64,000 nt of DNA from JBFONV01 sp040779335 (GCA_040779335.1 JBFONV010000003.1:124001-188000); one strand, 5' to 3'. Counted from the first letter of the stretch, positions 8,562-18,018 are shown. Numbers and translations are program-made. The notes: generated by a model not told the origin, from the sequence alone.

Positions 8562-9344
8562 ATGGATTCTACACACGTTGGCAACACCATTATTTCATTA
8601 AAACAATTATCGAAAACCTATCTGACGTCTGATATTGAAATTCAAGCGCTCAGTAATATAGATCTTGATATTTACCAAGGTGATTATCTGTCGATTAGTG
8701 GGCCATCAGGTTGCGGTAAATCAACCTTACTGTCTATTCTTGGCCTGTTAGACTCTCCGACACAAGGGCAGTACCGCATTGAAAATGTTGATACTCAGTC
8801 ACTGTCGATGGACCAACAAGCAGAATTGAGAAACTTGCACATAGGTTTTGTCTTTCAGTCGTTTAACTTAATTGATGAATTGAGTGTTTTTGACAATGTC
8901 GCTTTACCGTTAACTTACCGAGAAAAGGCGTTAAGTGCGGAAGAAATAAATACTCGTGTGAGCGCAGCATTAAATCAAGTTGAAATGGAGCATCGCAAGG
9001 GGCATAAGCCTAATCAACTTTCTGGCGGACAACAACAGCGCGTTGCCATTGCTAGAGCATTGGCAGGTGAACCGAGTATTTTACTCGTGGATGAGCCAAC
9101 GGGAAACCTTGATTCAAAAAATGGTGATGCGGTAATGGATTTATTAGGCGAATTGAATCGACAAGGCACGACGATATGCATGGTCACGCACGATCCTCGC
9201 TACGCAGGGCATGCGACCAGACAAGTACACCTGTTAGATGGAAAAATCATTAAATCTTCTAGTGCGGTGAAAGAGCCGATCCATGCTAACGAGGAGCACT
9301 CGGAACAATCGTCAGTGCAAACACTTGAAAAAGCTGTGGGGTAA
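8562..9344 (+). CDS. ABC transporter ATP-binding protein, MacB/LolD type
   Basis: A 260-residue ATPase with Walker A GPSGCGKST (47-55), signature LSGGQQQRVAIARAL, Walker B ILLVDEPTGNLDS and switch histidine in MVTHD. The EPTGNLDS stretch is characteristic of the MacB/LolD/FtsE group that drives mechanotransmission or export by FtsX-fold permeases. A short non-conserved tail follows the core. Its TAA overlaps the permease ATG by one base, so the two are translationally coupled. It has AAAAAGGAAAAA before its ATG. Confidence 0.92.
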   Translation: MDSTHVGNTIISLKQLSKTYLTSDIEIQALSNIDLDIYQGDYLSISGPSGCGKSTLLSILGLLDSPTQGQYRIENVDTQSLSMDQQAELRNLHIGFVFQSFNLIDELSVFDNVALPLTYREKALSAEEINTRVSAALNQVEMEHRKGHKPNQLSGGQQQRVAIARALAGEPSILLVDEPTGNLDSKNGDAVMDLLGELNRQGTTICMVTHDPRYAGHATRQVHLLDGKIIKSSSAVKEPIHANEEHSEQSSVQTLEKAVG

Positions 9345-11785
9345 TGATGAACATATATCTCAAATTTAAAACGCAGTTTAGATTAGCCTTTAAATCTTTG
9401 CTCAACGCACCAGGCTTTGTTAGCTCGGTCTTAGTCACAATGTCGTTAACCATGGCGACCGTGTTTGTTATTTTTTCTTTGGTCAATACCTATTTCTTAA
9501 AGCCGTTAAACGTGCTGGACGAGCAGAAATTATATGTTGTTGAACAAGAAGTCGACACGCCATCGGGCACTAATTCTGGCTACCAAAGCTATAAATCTAT
9601 GGTGCACTGGATGAAAACGCAAAATAGTTTTGAGAAAGTGGCTGTGGTGAGTCCAGCAAATGACATCATTACTAATTTGCCCGGTGAACCTAAAGTTGTC
9701 GCCACCTATACCACCCCTGATTATTATGATTTATTTAAAGTGCCACTTGTTTTAGGGCAAAAATTTTCATCCGATTTAAAGTTTGATCAGGCAGACAACC
9801 ATGTGATGATCTCAGAGAAATTTTGGGCCAAATATTTTAATAAAGATCCCGATGTTATCGGCAAAAGTCTTATTGAAGGTGAAAACTCCTTTAAAATTAT
9901 CGGGGTAGTGTCAGAATCGTTTGAGCCGCCTTATATGTTTTATAACGGCGAGTCAGACATCTGGTTACACTTCGGCTCAGATCCGCGTTTTTTTAACAAC
10001 GGTCGATGGGATAATCCATGGGATAATACCTATAAATCGTTAAAAATTGTTGGTACCGCTAAGGTTGGAGTCAGTCAGCAAAATATTTTTGACGATCTGG
10101 ATGCCAGCATAGAGTCTATTCGCGCAGAATGGCTAGAGGGCTATGAAACTTCAACGGATTTTAGACCCTTAATAACCCCTTTTAGAATTATTGAATTAGG
10201 CGACAATGGTCACTTAAGCTTGTTTTTATTAGCGGGTACTTTAGGGTTATTGTTAATTGCTGTCGTTAATGTCAGTAATTTATTTTTCTCCAGAGCATTA
10301 GCTCAACATAAAAATTTGGCGTTACAAGCGGTCTTAGGCGCTAAAAGAGGATTACTCTTTACGGCAATATTGTCTCAAACGCTAATTTTGATGGCTGCCT
10401 CAGTGTTAATTGCATTGTTTTTGTCCGCTTGGGGGATAAAGCTCTTTAAGCATATCGCGCTAGGAAAATTACCTTTAGTACAATCTTTATCCATAGATAG
10501 CAACTTGTTACTTATGGCTGTTGGTTTATCAATACTGTTGGCTTATCTATTTGCTTTGGTTACTTCTCGTTTGGTGAATTACCGAGCATTAAAAAATCAA
10601 TTGCAATCAAGTGGTAAAGGTGGAGTTAATCAAGTGTCTGGACGAACAGTACGTATGTTAGTCGGTGCACAGATGGCATTAGCTTCACTCTTGATCATTT
10701 TTGCCTGCTTAGCATTAACGCAAACCCATGAAACCCTTAATCGTCCAATGGGCAGTAAAGTTGTCGATATGTATTCAGTTACTGCGTTTATTCGCAATGA
10801 AAATGATGAACTTTCTATGGCTGAGCGCTTTGATAAAAATAGTAAAATTAAGCATGTTTTAGAGCAACAACCTGAAATTAAACGCATTTCTAGGGGCCAA
10901 AGCCCAGTATCCCAACGGGTAACTCGTTCAAATTTAACCGATATGCACGGTGAACAAACGCCATTTTTGCCGCAACAATGGGTCGGTGCTGATTATTTTG
11001 ATCATACAAACCTAAAAATTATTAGTGGCCGCACGTTTAGTGAAGAAGCGCATCGAGGTGAGAAAAATGAGGTGTTAGTGACGCACAGCCTAGCCATGCA
11101 GCTTGATCCTAATGGCGATGTTTTAGGCAAGGTTTATGATGGTCATGATTCAAAAAATGAAATTGTTGGTATCACTGAGGATTTCAACCATCCTAATTTT
11201 TATGATCAAGACAAGGGGGCTCATATTTGGTGGCCCAGCAGACCTTTTGCCTATGCTTATATTATTGAAATGCAAGCCGGAAAAAAACTAACTCAAGAAG
11301 AAATGCTGCGAATTTTGCGAAATGAAGATAGCCGGTTTAATATCTGGGAATTTCGCTCCCTTGAACAAGAATACGATCGCATCATCTATATGGATGTCGT
11401 GACCCTGTATCTAAGTTATATACTGGCCGCATTTACCTTATTGTTGGCCAGTGTCGGTATTTACGGTGTACTTAGTTATAACCTAGGGTTACGACGTTTT
11501 GAATTTGGTATTCGTATGGCATTAGGGGCGAAGAGGTCTCGACTGTATAAGCTTTTGGTTAAAGATGCAGTTGCTCCTTTGCTAATTGGTGTATGCCTTG
11601 CTGTTGTGATCACCGCGATCATATATAGCCAATTTAGCGTAACGTTATCGCAATGGCTTTCGTTTAATTTTGTTTTTGCGATACCTGCGGTGATGATCAC
11701 CACGCTTATTGCTTTAATGGCGAGTTTTAGGCCGATGCAGAGTATTATTAAGTCGCGACCGATGAAAGCGTTGAGAAATGAATAA
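9344..11785 (+). CDS. ABC transporter permease, MacB_PCD/FtsX type, two domains
   Basis: An 813-residue permease. The N-terminal segment (about 18-50) is a membrane helix followed by a large periplasmic domain. Three helices lie near residues 290-420, a further helix begins the second half (near 445), a second periplasmic domain follows, and the last three helices carry the FtsX motif GVLSYNLGLRRFEFGIRMALGAKRSRLYKLL. This doubled arrangement resembles single-gene duplicated permeases of the ADOP/MacB group. With the upstream adaptor and ATPase it should form a tripartite exporter. Substrate unknown; peptide, lipid or toxic-compound export are possible. Confidence 0.88.
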   Translation: MMNIYLKFKTQFRLAFKSLLNAPGFVSSVLVTMSLTMATVFVIFSLVNTYFLKPLNVLDEQKLYVVEQEVDTPSGTNSGYQSYKSMVHWMKTQNSFEKVAVVSPANDIITNLPGEPKVVATYTTPDYYDLFKVPLVLGQKFSSDLKFDQADNHVMISEKFWAKYFNKDPDVIGKSLIEGENSFKIIGVVSESFEPPYMFYNGESDIWLHFGSDPRFFNNGRWDNPWDNTYKSLKIVGTAKVGVSQQNIFDDLDASIESIRAEWLEGYETSTDFRPLITPFRIIELGDNGHLSLFLLAGTLGLLLIAVVNVSNLFFSRALAQHKNLALQAVLGAKRGLLFTAILSQTLILMAASVLIALFLSAWGIKLFKHIALGKLPLVQSLSIDSNLLLMAVGLSILLAYLFALVTSRLVNYRALKNQLQSSGKGGVNQVSGRTVRMLVGAQMALASLLIIFACLALTQTHETLNRPMGSKVVDMYSVTAFIRNENDELSMAERFDKNSKIKHVLEQQPEIKRISRGQSPVSQRVTRSNLTDMHGEQTPFLPQQWVGADYFDHTNLKIISGRTFSEEAHRGEKNEVLVTHSLAMQLDPNGDVLGKVYDGHDSKNEIVGITEDFNHPNFYDQDKGAHIWWPSRPFAYAYIIEMQAGKKLTQEEMLRILRNEDSRFNIWEFRSLEQEYDRIIYMDVVTLYLSYILAAFTLLLASVGIYGVLSYNLGLRRFEFGIRMALGAKRSRLYKLLVKDAVAPLLIGVCLAVVITAIIYSQFSVTLSQWLSFNFVFAIPAVMITTLIALMASFRPMQSIIKSRPMKALRNE

Positions 11786-11815
11786 TAGCGGTATCGTAAA
11801 AAATTAATTGTTAAG

Positions 11816-12086
11816 CTAGGGTCTGTTCATCTTTCAGTTTGTAACTCTGTTGCGCTTGAAAAAGATGGCTATCAAGGCACTTAATGAAAAGTTTGGTTGT
11901 TCCAAATGCACATTAAGTAACACCGAGAGCCACTTTTTCAATGCAACCCAAAGGGCTATGGCTAATTTTCAACCTAACTTCGTTGAAAAACGTTAAAGTA
12001 GAACGACTACATTGCACGTTTTTCGCCTTATTATCTTTAAAATTAGCCTATAGCAGAGAGTAAAATGAAAAATCAACAGCCCCTAG
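11816..12086. mobile_element. MITE-like element, 263 bp, with CTAG target duplication
   Basis: The element spans 11820-12082 and is flanked by CTAG at 11816-11819 and 12083-12086. Its ends GGTCTGTTCATCTTTCA (left) and TGAAAAATCAACAGCCC (right) form imperfect terminal inverted repeats. Inside are two large imperfect hairpins: 11849-11947 (GTTGCGCTTGAAAAAG against CTTTTTCAATGCAAC, with an inner TTTGG/CCAAA tip) and 11955-12054 (GCTATGGCTAATTTT against AAAATTAGCCTATAGC, with an inner GAAAAACG/CGTTTTTC pair). There is no transposase frame. A 4-base CTAG duplication is typical of IS5-group elements, so mobilisation in trans by such a transposase is possible. Confidence 0.7.
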
Positions 12087-12159
12087 GTCGTTTAATAAAA
12101 TATAAATGGCCTTTTTCTTTTTAAAACAGGTATAAAACTGTTATTAGTTATTGTTACTG

Positions 12160-12189
12160 GCCGTTTTCTTTATTCAATAAGAAAACGGC
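12160..12189. terminator. Strong hairpin before the NtrC-type regulator gene
   Basis: GCCGTTTTCTT (12160-12170) and AAGAAAACGGC (12179-12189) form a perfect 11-base stem with an 8-base loop. The following ATAAAAACGG lacks a clean T-run on either strand, so it may be a weak terminator, an attenuator in the regulator leader, or a protein-binding dyad. It ends 37 bases before the start codon at 12227. Confidence 0.45.
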
Positions 12190-12226
12190 TATAAAAACGG
12201 TTAGGTAATAGAGTAAGTAAAAATTT

Positions 12227-13600
12227 ATGGATTTAGTTCTTATTGTTGATGATCAAATTGATATTCGCATGTCTGCATCAATCGCCTTGAGTAATCATGG
12301 CTTCTCCTGTTTAGAGGCAGAAAACCCCGTACAGGCAATGGAAGTGTTAACCAAACATGATGTAGATTTAATCTTACTCGACATGAATTACAGTGAAGAT
12401 ACCACGTCGGGACAAGAAGGAATGGCGTTGTTGCGAAAATTAAAAGCGCAGTACGACTCAATTCCTGTTGTAGTGATGACTGGATGGGCAAGTGTTGAAA
12501 TAGCCGTACAGGCCATGCAATTAGGCGCGGTAGATTTTATTGAAAAACCATGGAAAAACACTCGATTGGTGTCGATTGCCAAACAACAAATTAGCACGGC
12601 AGAATTACAACAAGAAAATGCCCGCTATTCGGCTTTAAATAGTTCAGTTACTGAGCCTGATTTCGTTCAGTCGCCGAACATGCAATTGCTACTAGAAAAA
12701 GCACGTCGAGCAGCGAAAAGTGGCGCAAATGTGTTGATCACCGGTGAAAATGGCACAGGGAAAAGCCTATTGGCGCATTATATCCATATGCATTCTTTGC
12801 GTGCGGACAGTCGTTTTGTCAGTGTTAATATGGGCGCTATTCCCGAGTCGTTATTTGAAAGTGAATTATTTGGTCATAAAAAAGGTGCATTTACTGATGC
12901 GAAAGAAAATCGTCTTGGACGCTTCGATATTGCTTCTAACGGTACCTTATTTTTAGATGAAATTGGTACCTTACCGCAGAATTTGCAGGCGAAAATGTTA
13001 AGGGTATTGGAGACGGGAGAATATGAAGTGGTTGGCTCTAGCCAAACTCAAAAAACCGACGCACGCATTATTTCAGCCACCAATGCTAATTTAGAACACT
13101 TGATCCACACTCAGCATTTTCGTCGCGACTTATTGTTTAGGCTGAACACCATAGAGTTACATATTCCGCCTTTACGAGAACGACCAGAAGATATTTTAGT
13201 ATTAGCTGAACACCTGCTAAATAAACATGGTCATAAATATCAGCGCGCCAATTTATCGCTATCGACTGAGGCTCGAACTGCCATCACAAAGCATACTTGG
13301 TTAGGCAATGTACGAGAACTCAGTCATGCGATCGAACGCGCGGTGATCATGTCAGACAATCCAGTGATTGAATTATCAGCACTTGGTTTAAGTCATCATG
13401 GTGATTCATCACCAAGTGATAGAAAGTTATTAACCCTTGAAGAAAGTGAGAAAAAAGCCATCGTACGGGCAATTCAGTATTTTAATGGTAATGTCATCGA
13501 AGCAGGCGATTTTTTAGGGCTGAGTAAGTCGGCCTTGTATAGACGTTTAGAAAAGTTTGCGCTCGATCCTAAAAATTTAGAGTCAGCTGATGTTGAATAA
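12227..13600 (+). CDS. Sigma-54-dependent response regulator, NtrC family
   Basis: A 457-residue activator. The receiver domain (1-125) has Asp52 in LILLDMN as phosphoacceptor and the conserved Lys in FIEKPW. The AAA+ domain has Walker A GENGTGKS (173-180), the sigma-54 contact loop as GAFTDA (220-225, consensus GAFTGA) and Walker B LFLDEI (241-246). A Fis-type helix-turn-helix, NVIEAGDFLGLSKSALYRRL, closes it. It overlaps the kinase gene by 11 bases. The sigma-54-type promoter and dyad upstream of the exporter operon make that operon the likely target. Confidence 0.93.
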   Translation: MDLVLIVDDQIDIRMSASIALSNHGFSCLEAENPVQAMEVLTKHDVDLILLDMNYSEDTTSGQEGMALLRKLKAQYDSIPVVVMTGWASVEIAVQAMQLGAVDFIEKPWKNTRLVSIAKQQISTAELQQENARYSALNSSVTEPDFVQSPNMQLLLEKARRAAKSGANVLITGENGTGKSLLAHYIHMHSLRADSRFVSVNMGAIPESLFESELFGHKKGAFTDAKENRLGRFDIASNGTLFLDEIGTLPQNLQAKMLRVLETGEYEVVGSSQTQKTDARIISATNANLEHLIHTQHFRRDLLFRLNTIELHIPPLRERPEDILVLAEHLLNKHGHKYQRANLSLSTEARTAITKHTWLGNVRELSHAIERAVIMSDNPVIELSALGLSHHGDSSPSDRKLLTLEESEKKAIVRAIQYFNGNVIEAGDFLGLSKSALYRRLEKFALDPKNLESADVE

Positions 13601-14888
13601 CTTAACGCTGGAAACAAGGCTAATTGTCTTATTTAGCTTCGCCGTTATTTTACCGGTAATTCCATGCCTTTATATTATTAAATTTTGGCAATTAGATTTA
13701 CTTGAAGCTTCAACGCTACTGTTGGCTTTTTTGATCCCTGGAAGTTGGGTTTATTATCGCTGTTATCGTTATATGACCGATGTTATTGAACGCATTGGTT
13801 TGCAATTGGATGCACTGGGTAATGAAGAATACAACAGCTGGCATTTAGCGGGGTTTAACGGCGGCCGAATAAATTCTTTGAGAAACGATTTTGCGAAGAT
13901 CGGCGATAAACTTGCTAATAAGCGCTTAGAGTATATGCACAACGAATCTTTTTTAATTGAGTTTATTGCTGAATTGAATTTGCCTATTTTGATTGTTGAT
14001 CACCATGAACAAATTTACTCATCAAACGCAGCTTTCAATGATCTCATTAGTGTTAATATATCTTCTTTAATAGGTCAAAAAGTATGTGCAATCGGTATAG
14101 ATTCTAACAATGAGCAATGGCAACAAATTGCTCATTCACACTTAAGTCAACGCCATGAAATTAGAGCGCATGTTTTTAAGCGAAGTGGCAGAAATTATCA
14201 ATTACTGGTGTTTTTTTCTATTGAACAGCAATTAAGAGAAAATGAAAAACAGGTTTGGCAGCGTTTAATAAGGGTGCTCAATCATGAAGTGAGAAACTCA
14301 TTGACTCCCATTTATTCTATGGCGCAGTCTTTACAAGAAATGAAGTTACAGGGGCCGTTAACGAAGCAGCAACTGCAAACGGAAAAAAATATATTACAGG
14401 TTATCGAAAACCGTTCATCGCAATTGTTAGAGTTTGTCGATAATTATACGGCCTTTAGTAAACTTGCACCCCCAACGCCTAAGGAAATATCGGCAAATGA
14501 CGTTGACAAGCAAGTTCAAGCGATTTTTCCTGCATTACAAATACCAGCCCATCAAAATTTCACCTTAAATATTGACATAGGGCAGCTAGAGCAGGCCTTA
14601 ATTAATTTAATCAAAAATGCCTTTGAAGCTAGTGCTGCAGATGCCAGCGTCAAGATGCTGTGGCGTGCACAAAACAATCACGTTCATATTGATATTATTG
14701 ATAGCGGTAAGGGCATAGCCAACCTTGACAACCTCTTTGTGCCTTTTTATACCACTAAAAGTAAAGGTACCGGCATTGGCTTGATTTTGAGTCGAGAATT
14801 CATTCGTAATCAAGGCGGCGATTTAACCTTGGAAAATCGCCAAAATCATCAAGGAGCTATTGCTCGGATCACATTGCCTTGTGGCTAG
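13590..14888 (+). CDS. Sensor histidine kinase, NtrB/NtrY-like
   Basis: A 432-residue kinase. Two membrane helices at about 10-32 and 38-57 are separated by only a few residues, so there is almost no periplasmic sensor region. A PAS-like domain follows (about 120-210). The HisKA box LIRVLNHEVRNSLTPI has the phospho-acceptor His232. HATPase motifs are ALINLIKNAFEAS (N box), IDSGKGIAN (G1) and GTGIGLILSREF (G2). It is translationally coupled to the NtrC-type regulator. With so small a periplasmic part it probably senses a membrane or cytosolic signal. Confidence 0.92.
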   Translation: MLNNLTLETRLIVLFSFAVILPVIPCLYIIKFWQLDLLEASTLLLAFLIPGSWVYYRCYRYMTDVIERIGLQLDALGNEEYNSWHLAGFNGGRINSLRNDFAKIGDKLANKRLEYMHNESFLIEFIAELNLPILIVDHHEQIYSSNAAFNDLISVNISSLIGQKVCAIGIDSNNEQWQQIAHSHLSQRHEIRAHVFKRSGRNYQLLVFFSIEQQLRENEKQVWQRLIRVLNHEVRNSLTPIYSMAQSLQEMKLQGPLTKQQLQTEKNILQVIENRSSQLLEFVDNYTAFSKLAPPTPKEISANDVDKQVQAIFPALQIPAHQNFTLNIDIGQLEQALINLIKNAFEASAADASVKMLWRAQNNHVHIDIIDSGKGIANLDNLFVPFYTTKSKGTGIGLILSREFIRNQGGDLTLENRQNHQGAIARITLPCG

Positions 14889-15012
14889 TTCATTGATATC
14901 AATATCATTACGTTTTATGCCGACAATTTATATTATATATAGTTTTTGTCCCTGTACTTGGTCGCTTTTTAACGAAAATTCAATACAATAGCTTACCCAA
15001 TATTCCGCATTA

Positions 15013-15912
15013 GTGGTCGTTCAATTGTCTACATGGATTTACTTCACTTTGCTCGCGGCAACCATGCAAGCGGTTCGAACAGCAGGGCAAAAAAAGCTAT
15101 CGGCTCACCTTAATGCTATGGCAACCACTGGCGTTAGATATGTCTACGCACTGCCATTTGCTTGGTGTTACCTATGGTGGCTAATGGACTTTCGGGCAGT
15201 TGAGATCCCCGCGCTAAATGCGACATTTTTGCAATATGCGTTAGTCGCATGTGTTATGCAGATCATCGGCACCGCCTGTTTAGTGGCGGCATTTCGCTAT
15301 CGAAATTTTGCAGTAGCGACCAGCTTGTCAAAAACGGAAGCGATACAAGTGGCGTTCGTCGGTGCCATTCTTTTTTCTGCCTCGCTAAGTTTTTGGGGCT
15401 GGGTGTCAGTTATTATTGGCGTCTTTGGTGTATTAATCGTTTCAAAAGTTAGGTTTACTTACGCCGATGTCTTTCAAAACCCAGGGGCTGGCTTTGGTCT
15501 TGCCGCAGGTTTAGGGCTGGCGATAACGACCTTGTTAATTCGCGAGTCTAGTTTAGCCTTACACACCGATTTAATGGTCAGTGCAGCGGTTACATTAGTT
15601 TTTATGATCACCGTACAGTCGTTTATTTCATTGTTCTATATATATATTCAAGACAAGTCTCAGCTTACGTTAATGCTAAAGCATTGGCGTATATGTTTAT
15701 TCGTTGGTGTAACAAGCGTACTCGGCTCGATTGGATGGTTTACAGCGGCCAGCTATCAAAATGCGGCCTATGTTAAAGCATTGGGACAAGTGGAGTTTTT
15801 TATTACCCTAGTGTTAACTTATCGAGTTTTTAAAGAAACTATTTCACTGAGAGAATATGTCGGTATGTTCTTAATAGTAGCAAGTGTTGTTATATTGTTA
15901 TTGTGGGCATAG
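15013..15912 (+). CDS. EamA/DMT-superfamily permease
   Basis: A 299-residue inner-membrane protein with about ten hydrophobic helices and the internal duplication of the drug/metabolite transporter superfamily; AVATSLSKTEAIQVAFVGAILF and YVKALGQVEFFITLVLTYRVFKETIS are the typical paired EamA segments. The start is GTG at 15013; a TTG at 15025 is an alternative and no strong Shine-Dalgarno separates them. Substrate unknown. It appears to be a single-gene unit between the kinase and the slyD-like gene. Confidence 0.85.
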   Translation: MVVQLSTWIYFTLLAATMQAVRTAGQKKLSAHLNAMATTGVRYVYALPFAWCYLWWLMDFRAVEIPALNATFLQYALVACVMQIIGTACLVAAFRYRNFAVATSLSKTEAIQVAFVGAILFSASLSFWGWVSVIIGVFGVLIVSKVRFTYADVFQNPGAGFGLAAGLGLAITTLLIRESSLALHTDLMVSAAVTLVFMITVQSFISLFYIYIQDKSQLTLMLKHWRICLFVGVTSVLGSIGWFTAASYQNAAYVKALGQVEFFITLVLTYRVFKETISLREYVGMFLIVASVVILLLWA

Positions 15913-15983
15913 TTTATCTGGGTATAGTTTAGCCGCGAAATAAAAAACACTATTTTCTATATAGGGAAATGCATGGTCTTTGA

Positions 15984-15989
15984 TATAAT
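15984..15989 (+). promoter_or_regulatory. Candidate -10 box for the slyD-like gene
   Basis: A perfect TATAAT (15984-15989) in TTGATATAATGC lies 45 bases before the start codon. No good -35 is found 17 bases upstream, so this is a partial promoter match. Confidence 0.35.
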
Positions 15990-16033
15990 GCTTACCGCTA
16001 ATATAACTGACAAAGATACATTTTGGATTATTA

Positions 16034-16516
16034 ATGAAAATTGCTGATAAAACGGTTGTTCAATTTCACTATACGTTAAAAGATCAAGAGGGAACTGAGC
16101 TTGAGTCTTCTCAAGGTGGAGATCCTATGGCGTATTTGCACGGCCATAACAATATGCTGGTAGGTGTTGAAAAAGCGCTTACAGACAAAGAGGCTGGAGA
16201 CAAGTTTTCGGTAACATTACAACCTGAAGACGCTTATGGCGAAAGACAAGAAGACGCAATTCAACGTGTACCAGCTAAACACTTACAAGGTGCGAAAGTT
16301 TGGAAGCCGGGTATGGTAGCTGTTGTTCATACTGAGCAAGGGCAACGCCAAGTGACGGTAATCAAATCAGGTAAGTTTATGGTCACTGTTGACATGAATC
16401 CGCCACTTGCTGGCAAAGTATTAACCTTTGATTTGGATGTTGTAGACGTAAGGGCTGCGACTGATGAAGAAGTTGAGCACGGTCACGCTCATGGCGTTGG
16501 TGGTCATCACCACTAA
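16034..16516 (+). CDS. slyD: FKBP-type peptidyl-prolyl isomerase, SlyD-like
   Basis: A 160-residue cytosolic FKBP with the opening VVQFHYTLKDQEGTELESS, the PMAYLHGHNNMLVGVEKAL strand-loop before the inserted chaperone (IF) flap, and the return VLTFDLDVVDV. This is the domain order of SlyD. The C-terminus is His-rich (HGHAHGVGGHHH), shorter than the metal-binding tail of E. coli SlyD (196 aa) but consistent with nickel or zinc binding. The family catalyses prolyl isomerisation, acts as a chaperone and helps hydrogenase metallation. A clear terminator follows. Confidence 0.85.
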   Translation: MKIADKTVVQFHYTLKDQEGTELESSQGGDPMAYLHGHNNMLVGVEKALTDKEAGDKFSVTLQPEDAYGERQEDAIQRVPAKHLQGAKVWKPGMVAVVHTEQGQRQVTVIKSGKFMVTVDMNPPLAGKVLTFDLDVVDVRAATDEEVEHGHAHGVGGHHH

Positions 16517-16533
16517 CATCACGATAAGTTATC

Positions 16534-16562
16534 AATGGTTGCTGTTCATGCAACCATTTTTT
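16534..16562 (+). terminator. Rho-independent terminator of the slyD-like gene
   Basis: AATGGTTGC (16534-16542) and GCAACCATT (16550-16558) form a perfect 9-base stem with a 7-base loop, followed by a run of T. Confidence 0.85.
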
Positions 16563-16716
16563 ATTACCTCACTCTTTTAAAATTACCGGGTTCAACCTTA
16601 CCGTTTTTTCGGCGATAATTTTTAGTCGACAAATATAGACACTTCACCGAATACGCTGTTTCTAATATGTCCGACGCCTGTTATGGTAAATAAAAACCAG
16701 TATAGGATCGGAGTAC

Positions 16717-18018
16717 ATGACATCAATTTTAAAACCCATTGCAACTATATCAATGGCTGTTTTGACAGCATTTTCTAGTAACCTTTATGCACAAACACAA
16801 GTTATTCATGCCGGAGAATTACTGAGCGTACCCGGAACTAAGCCGTTGACTAAGCAAACGATAGTGGTTACTGATGGTATTATCACCGCTGTCAAAGCGG
16901 GGTTTATTGATAAGGCGGAGATTGCGCCTGACGCTGAGTTAGTCGATTTATCATCTAGTTTCGTTATGCCAGGCTTATTCGATATGCACGTTCATTTACA
17001 AGGCGAACTAGGCCCTAAAAACGACAGTGAAGATTTAAGAATGTCAGATGCGGATAGACTCGTGGCTAGTGCCTTTTATGCGAAAAAAATTCTACACGCA
17101 GGCTTTACTACGGTAAGAGACTTAGGCGGACTTGCAGAACAAAGTTACGCATTACGTGATGGTATTAAAAAAGGGTATCTTGAAGGGCCAACGGTCATCG
17201 CCGCGGGCACTAATGTTGCGGTAACTGGGGGACATGGAGATGTTGATGGCATGAGTCCTGATTTGCTGGAAATGCATACGCCAAAAACGATTTGTGATGG
17301 CCCTTATGATTGCCGTCGTGCAACGCGTCGCGCCATTAAATTTGGTGCCGATGTCATAAAAATAACCTCTACAGGGGGCGTGCTTTCGGATACCAATACT
17401 GGCACCGGTCAGCAAATGGCCGATGATGAACTAAAAGAGGTGGTCGACAGTGCTCATGCGCTAGGACGTAAAGTCGCAAGTCATGCTCATGCTGCATCAG
17501 GGATCAATGCTGCATTGCGCGCTGGCGTTGATAGTATTGAGCACGGTAGTTATGCCGATAAAGAAAGCATTAAACTCTTTAAAAAGCACGGCGCTTACTT
17601 AGTACCGACGTTATTAGCGGGAGACACTGTGGTTAACATGACGAAAACCTCTGATTTTATGTCACCAGCGATTAAAGCTAAGGCAATACGTGTTGGCGCG
17701 GATATGATTGAAAACTTTAAACGCTCTTATAAAGCTGGCGTTAAAATCGCTTATGGTACTGATAGTGGTGTATCGGAGCACGGTATCAATGCCCGCGAAG
17801 CTGTGTTGATGCATCAGGCAGGAATGAGCACAGCTGATATATTGAAATCAGCAACGGTCAATGCTGCTGATTTAGCAGGCTTAAGTAAATCATTAGGAAC
17901 GTTAGAAGTAGGAAAAACTGCTGACATTATTGCTACTGATGCTAGTCCTTTGACCAATATCGAAGAGCTACTCGACGTTGATTTTGTTATGAAATCGGGC
18001 AAAGTCGTTAAGCAGTAA
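16717..18018 (+). CDS. Secreted metal-dependent amidohydrolase (Xaa-Pro-dipeptidase type)
   Basis: A 433-residue protein with a signal peptide ending near ALA-like LYAQT (about residue 25). Amidohydrolase metal ligands appear in order: HVH in LFDMHVHLQGEL, a likely carboxylated Lys in GADVIKITSTGG, His in SHAHAASG and SIEHGS, and Asp in AYGTDSGVSEHG. The layout is that of imidazolonepropionase-like secreted amidohydrolases, several of which hydrolyse Xaa-Pro or Xaa-Arg dipeptides. Periplasmic peptide turnover is the likely role; the substrate cannot be read from sequence. It stands alone on the plus strand. Confidence 0.87.
   Translation: MTSILKPIATISMAVLTAFSSNLYAQTQVIHAGELLSVPGTKPLTKQTIVVTDGIITAVKAGFIDKAEIAPDAELVDLSSSFVMPGLFDMHVHLQGELGPKNDSEDLRMSDADRLVASAFYAKKILHAGFTTVRDLGGLAEQSYALRDGIKKGYLEGPTVIAAGTNVAVTGGHGDVDGMSPDLLEMHTPKTICDGPYDCRRATRRAIKFGADVIKITSTGGVLSDTNTGTGQQMADDELKEVVDSAHALGRKVASHAHAASGINAALRAGVDSIEHGSYADKESIKLFKKHGAYLVPTLLAGDTVVNMTKTSDFMSPAIKAKAIRVGADMIENFKRSYKAGVKIAYGTDSGVSEHGINAREAVLMHQAGMSTADILKSATVNAADLAGLSKSLGTLEVGKTADIIATDASPLTNIEELLDVDFVMKSGKVVKQ

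Noticed and set aside
7290..11785. Exporter operon called as macAB itself
   Set aside because: MacB is a fused ATPase-permease of about 650 residues; here the ATPase and an 813-residue doubled permease are separate, so only a MacAB-like call is justified.
14893..14904. Palindrome ATTGATATCAAT after the kinase gene
   Set aside because: A 12-base AT-rich palindrome in AT-rich DNA is likely by chance, and no gene start or terminator tail is placed to use it.
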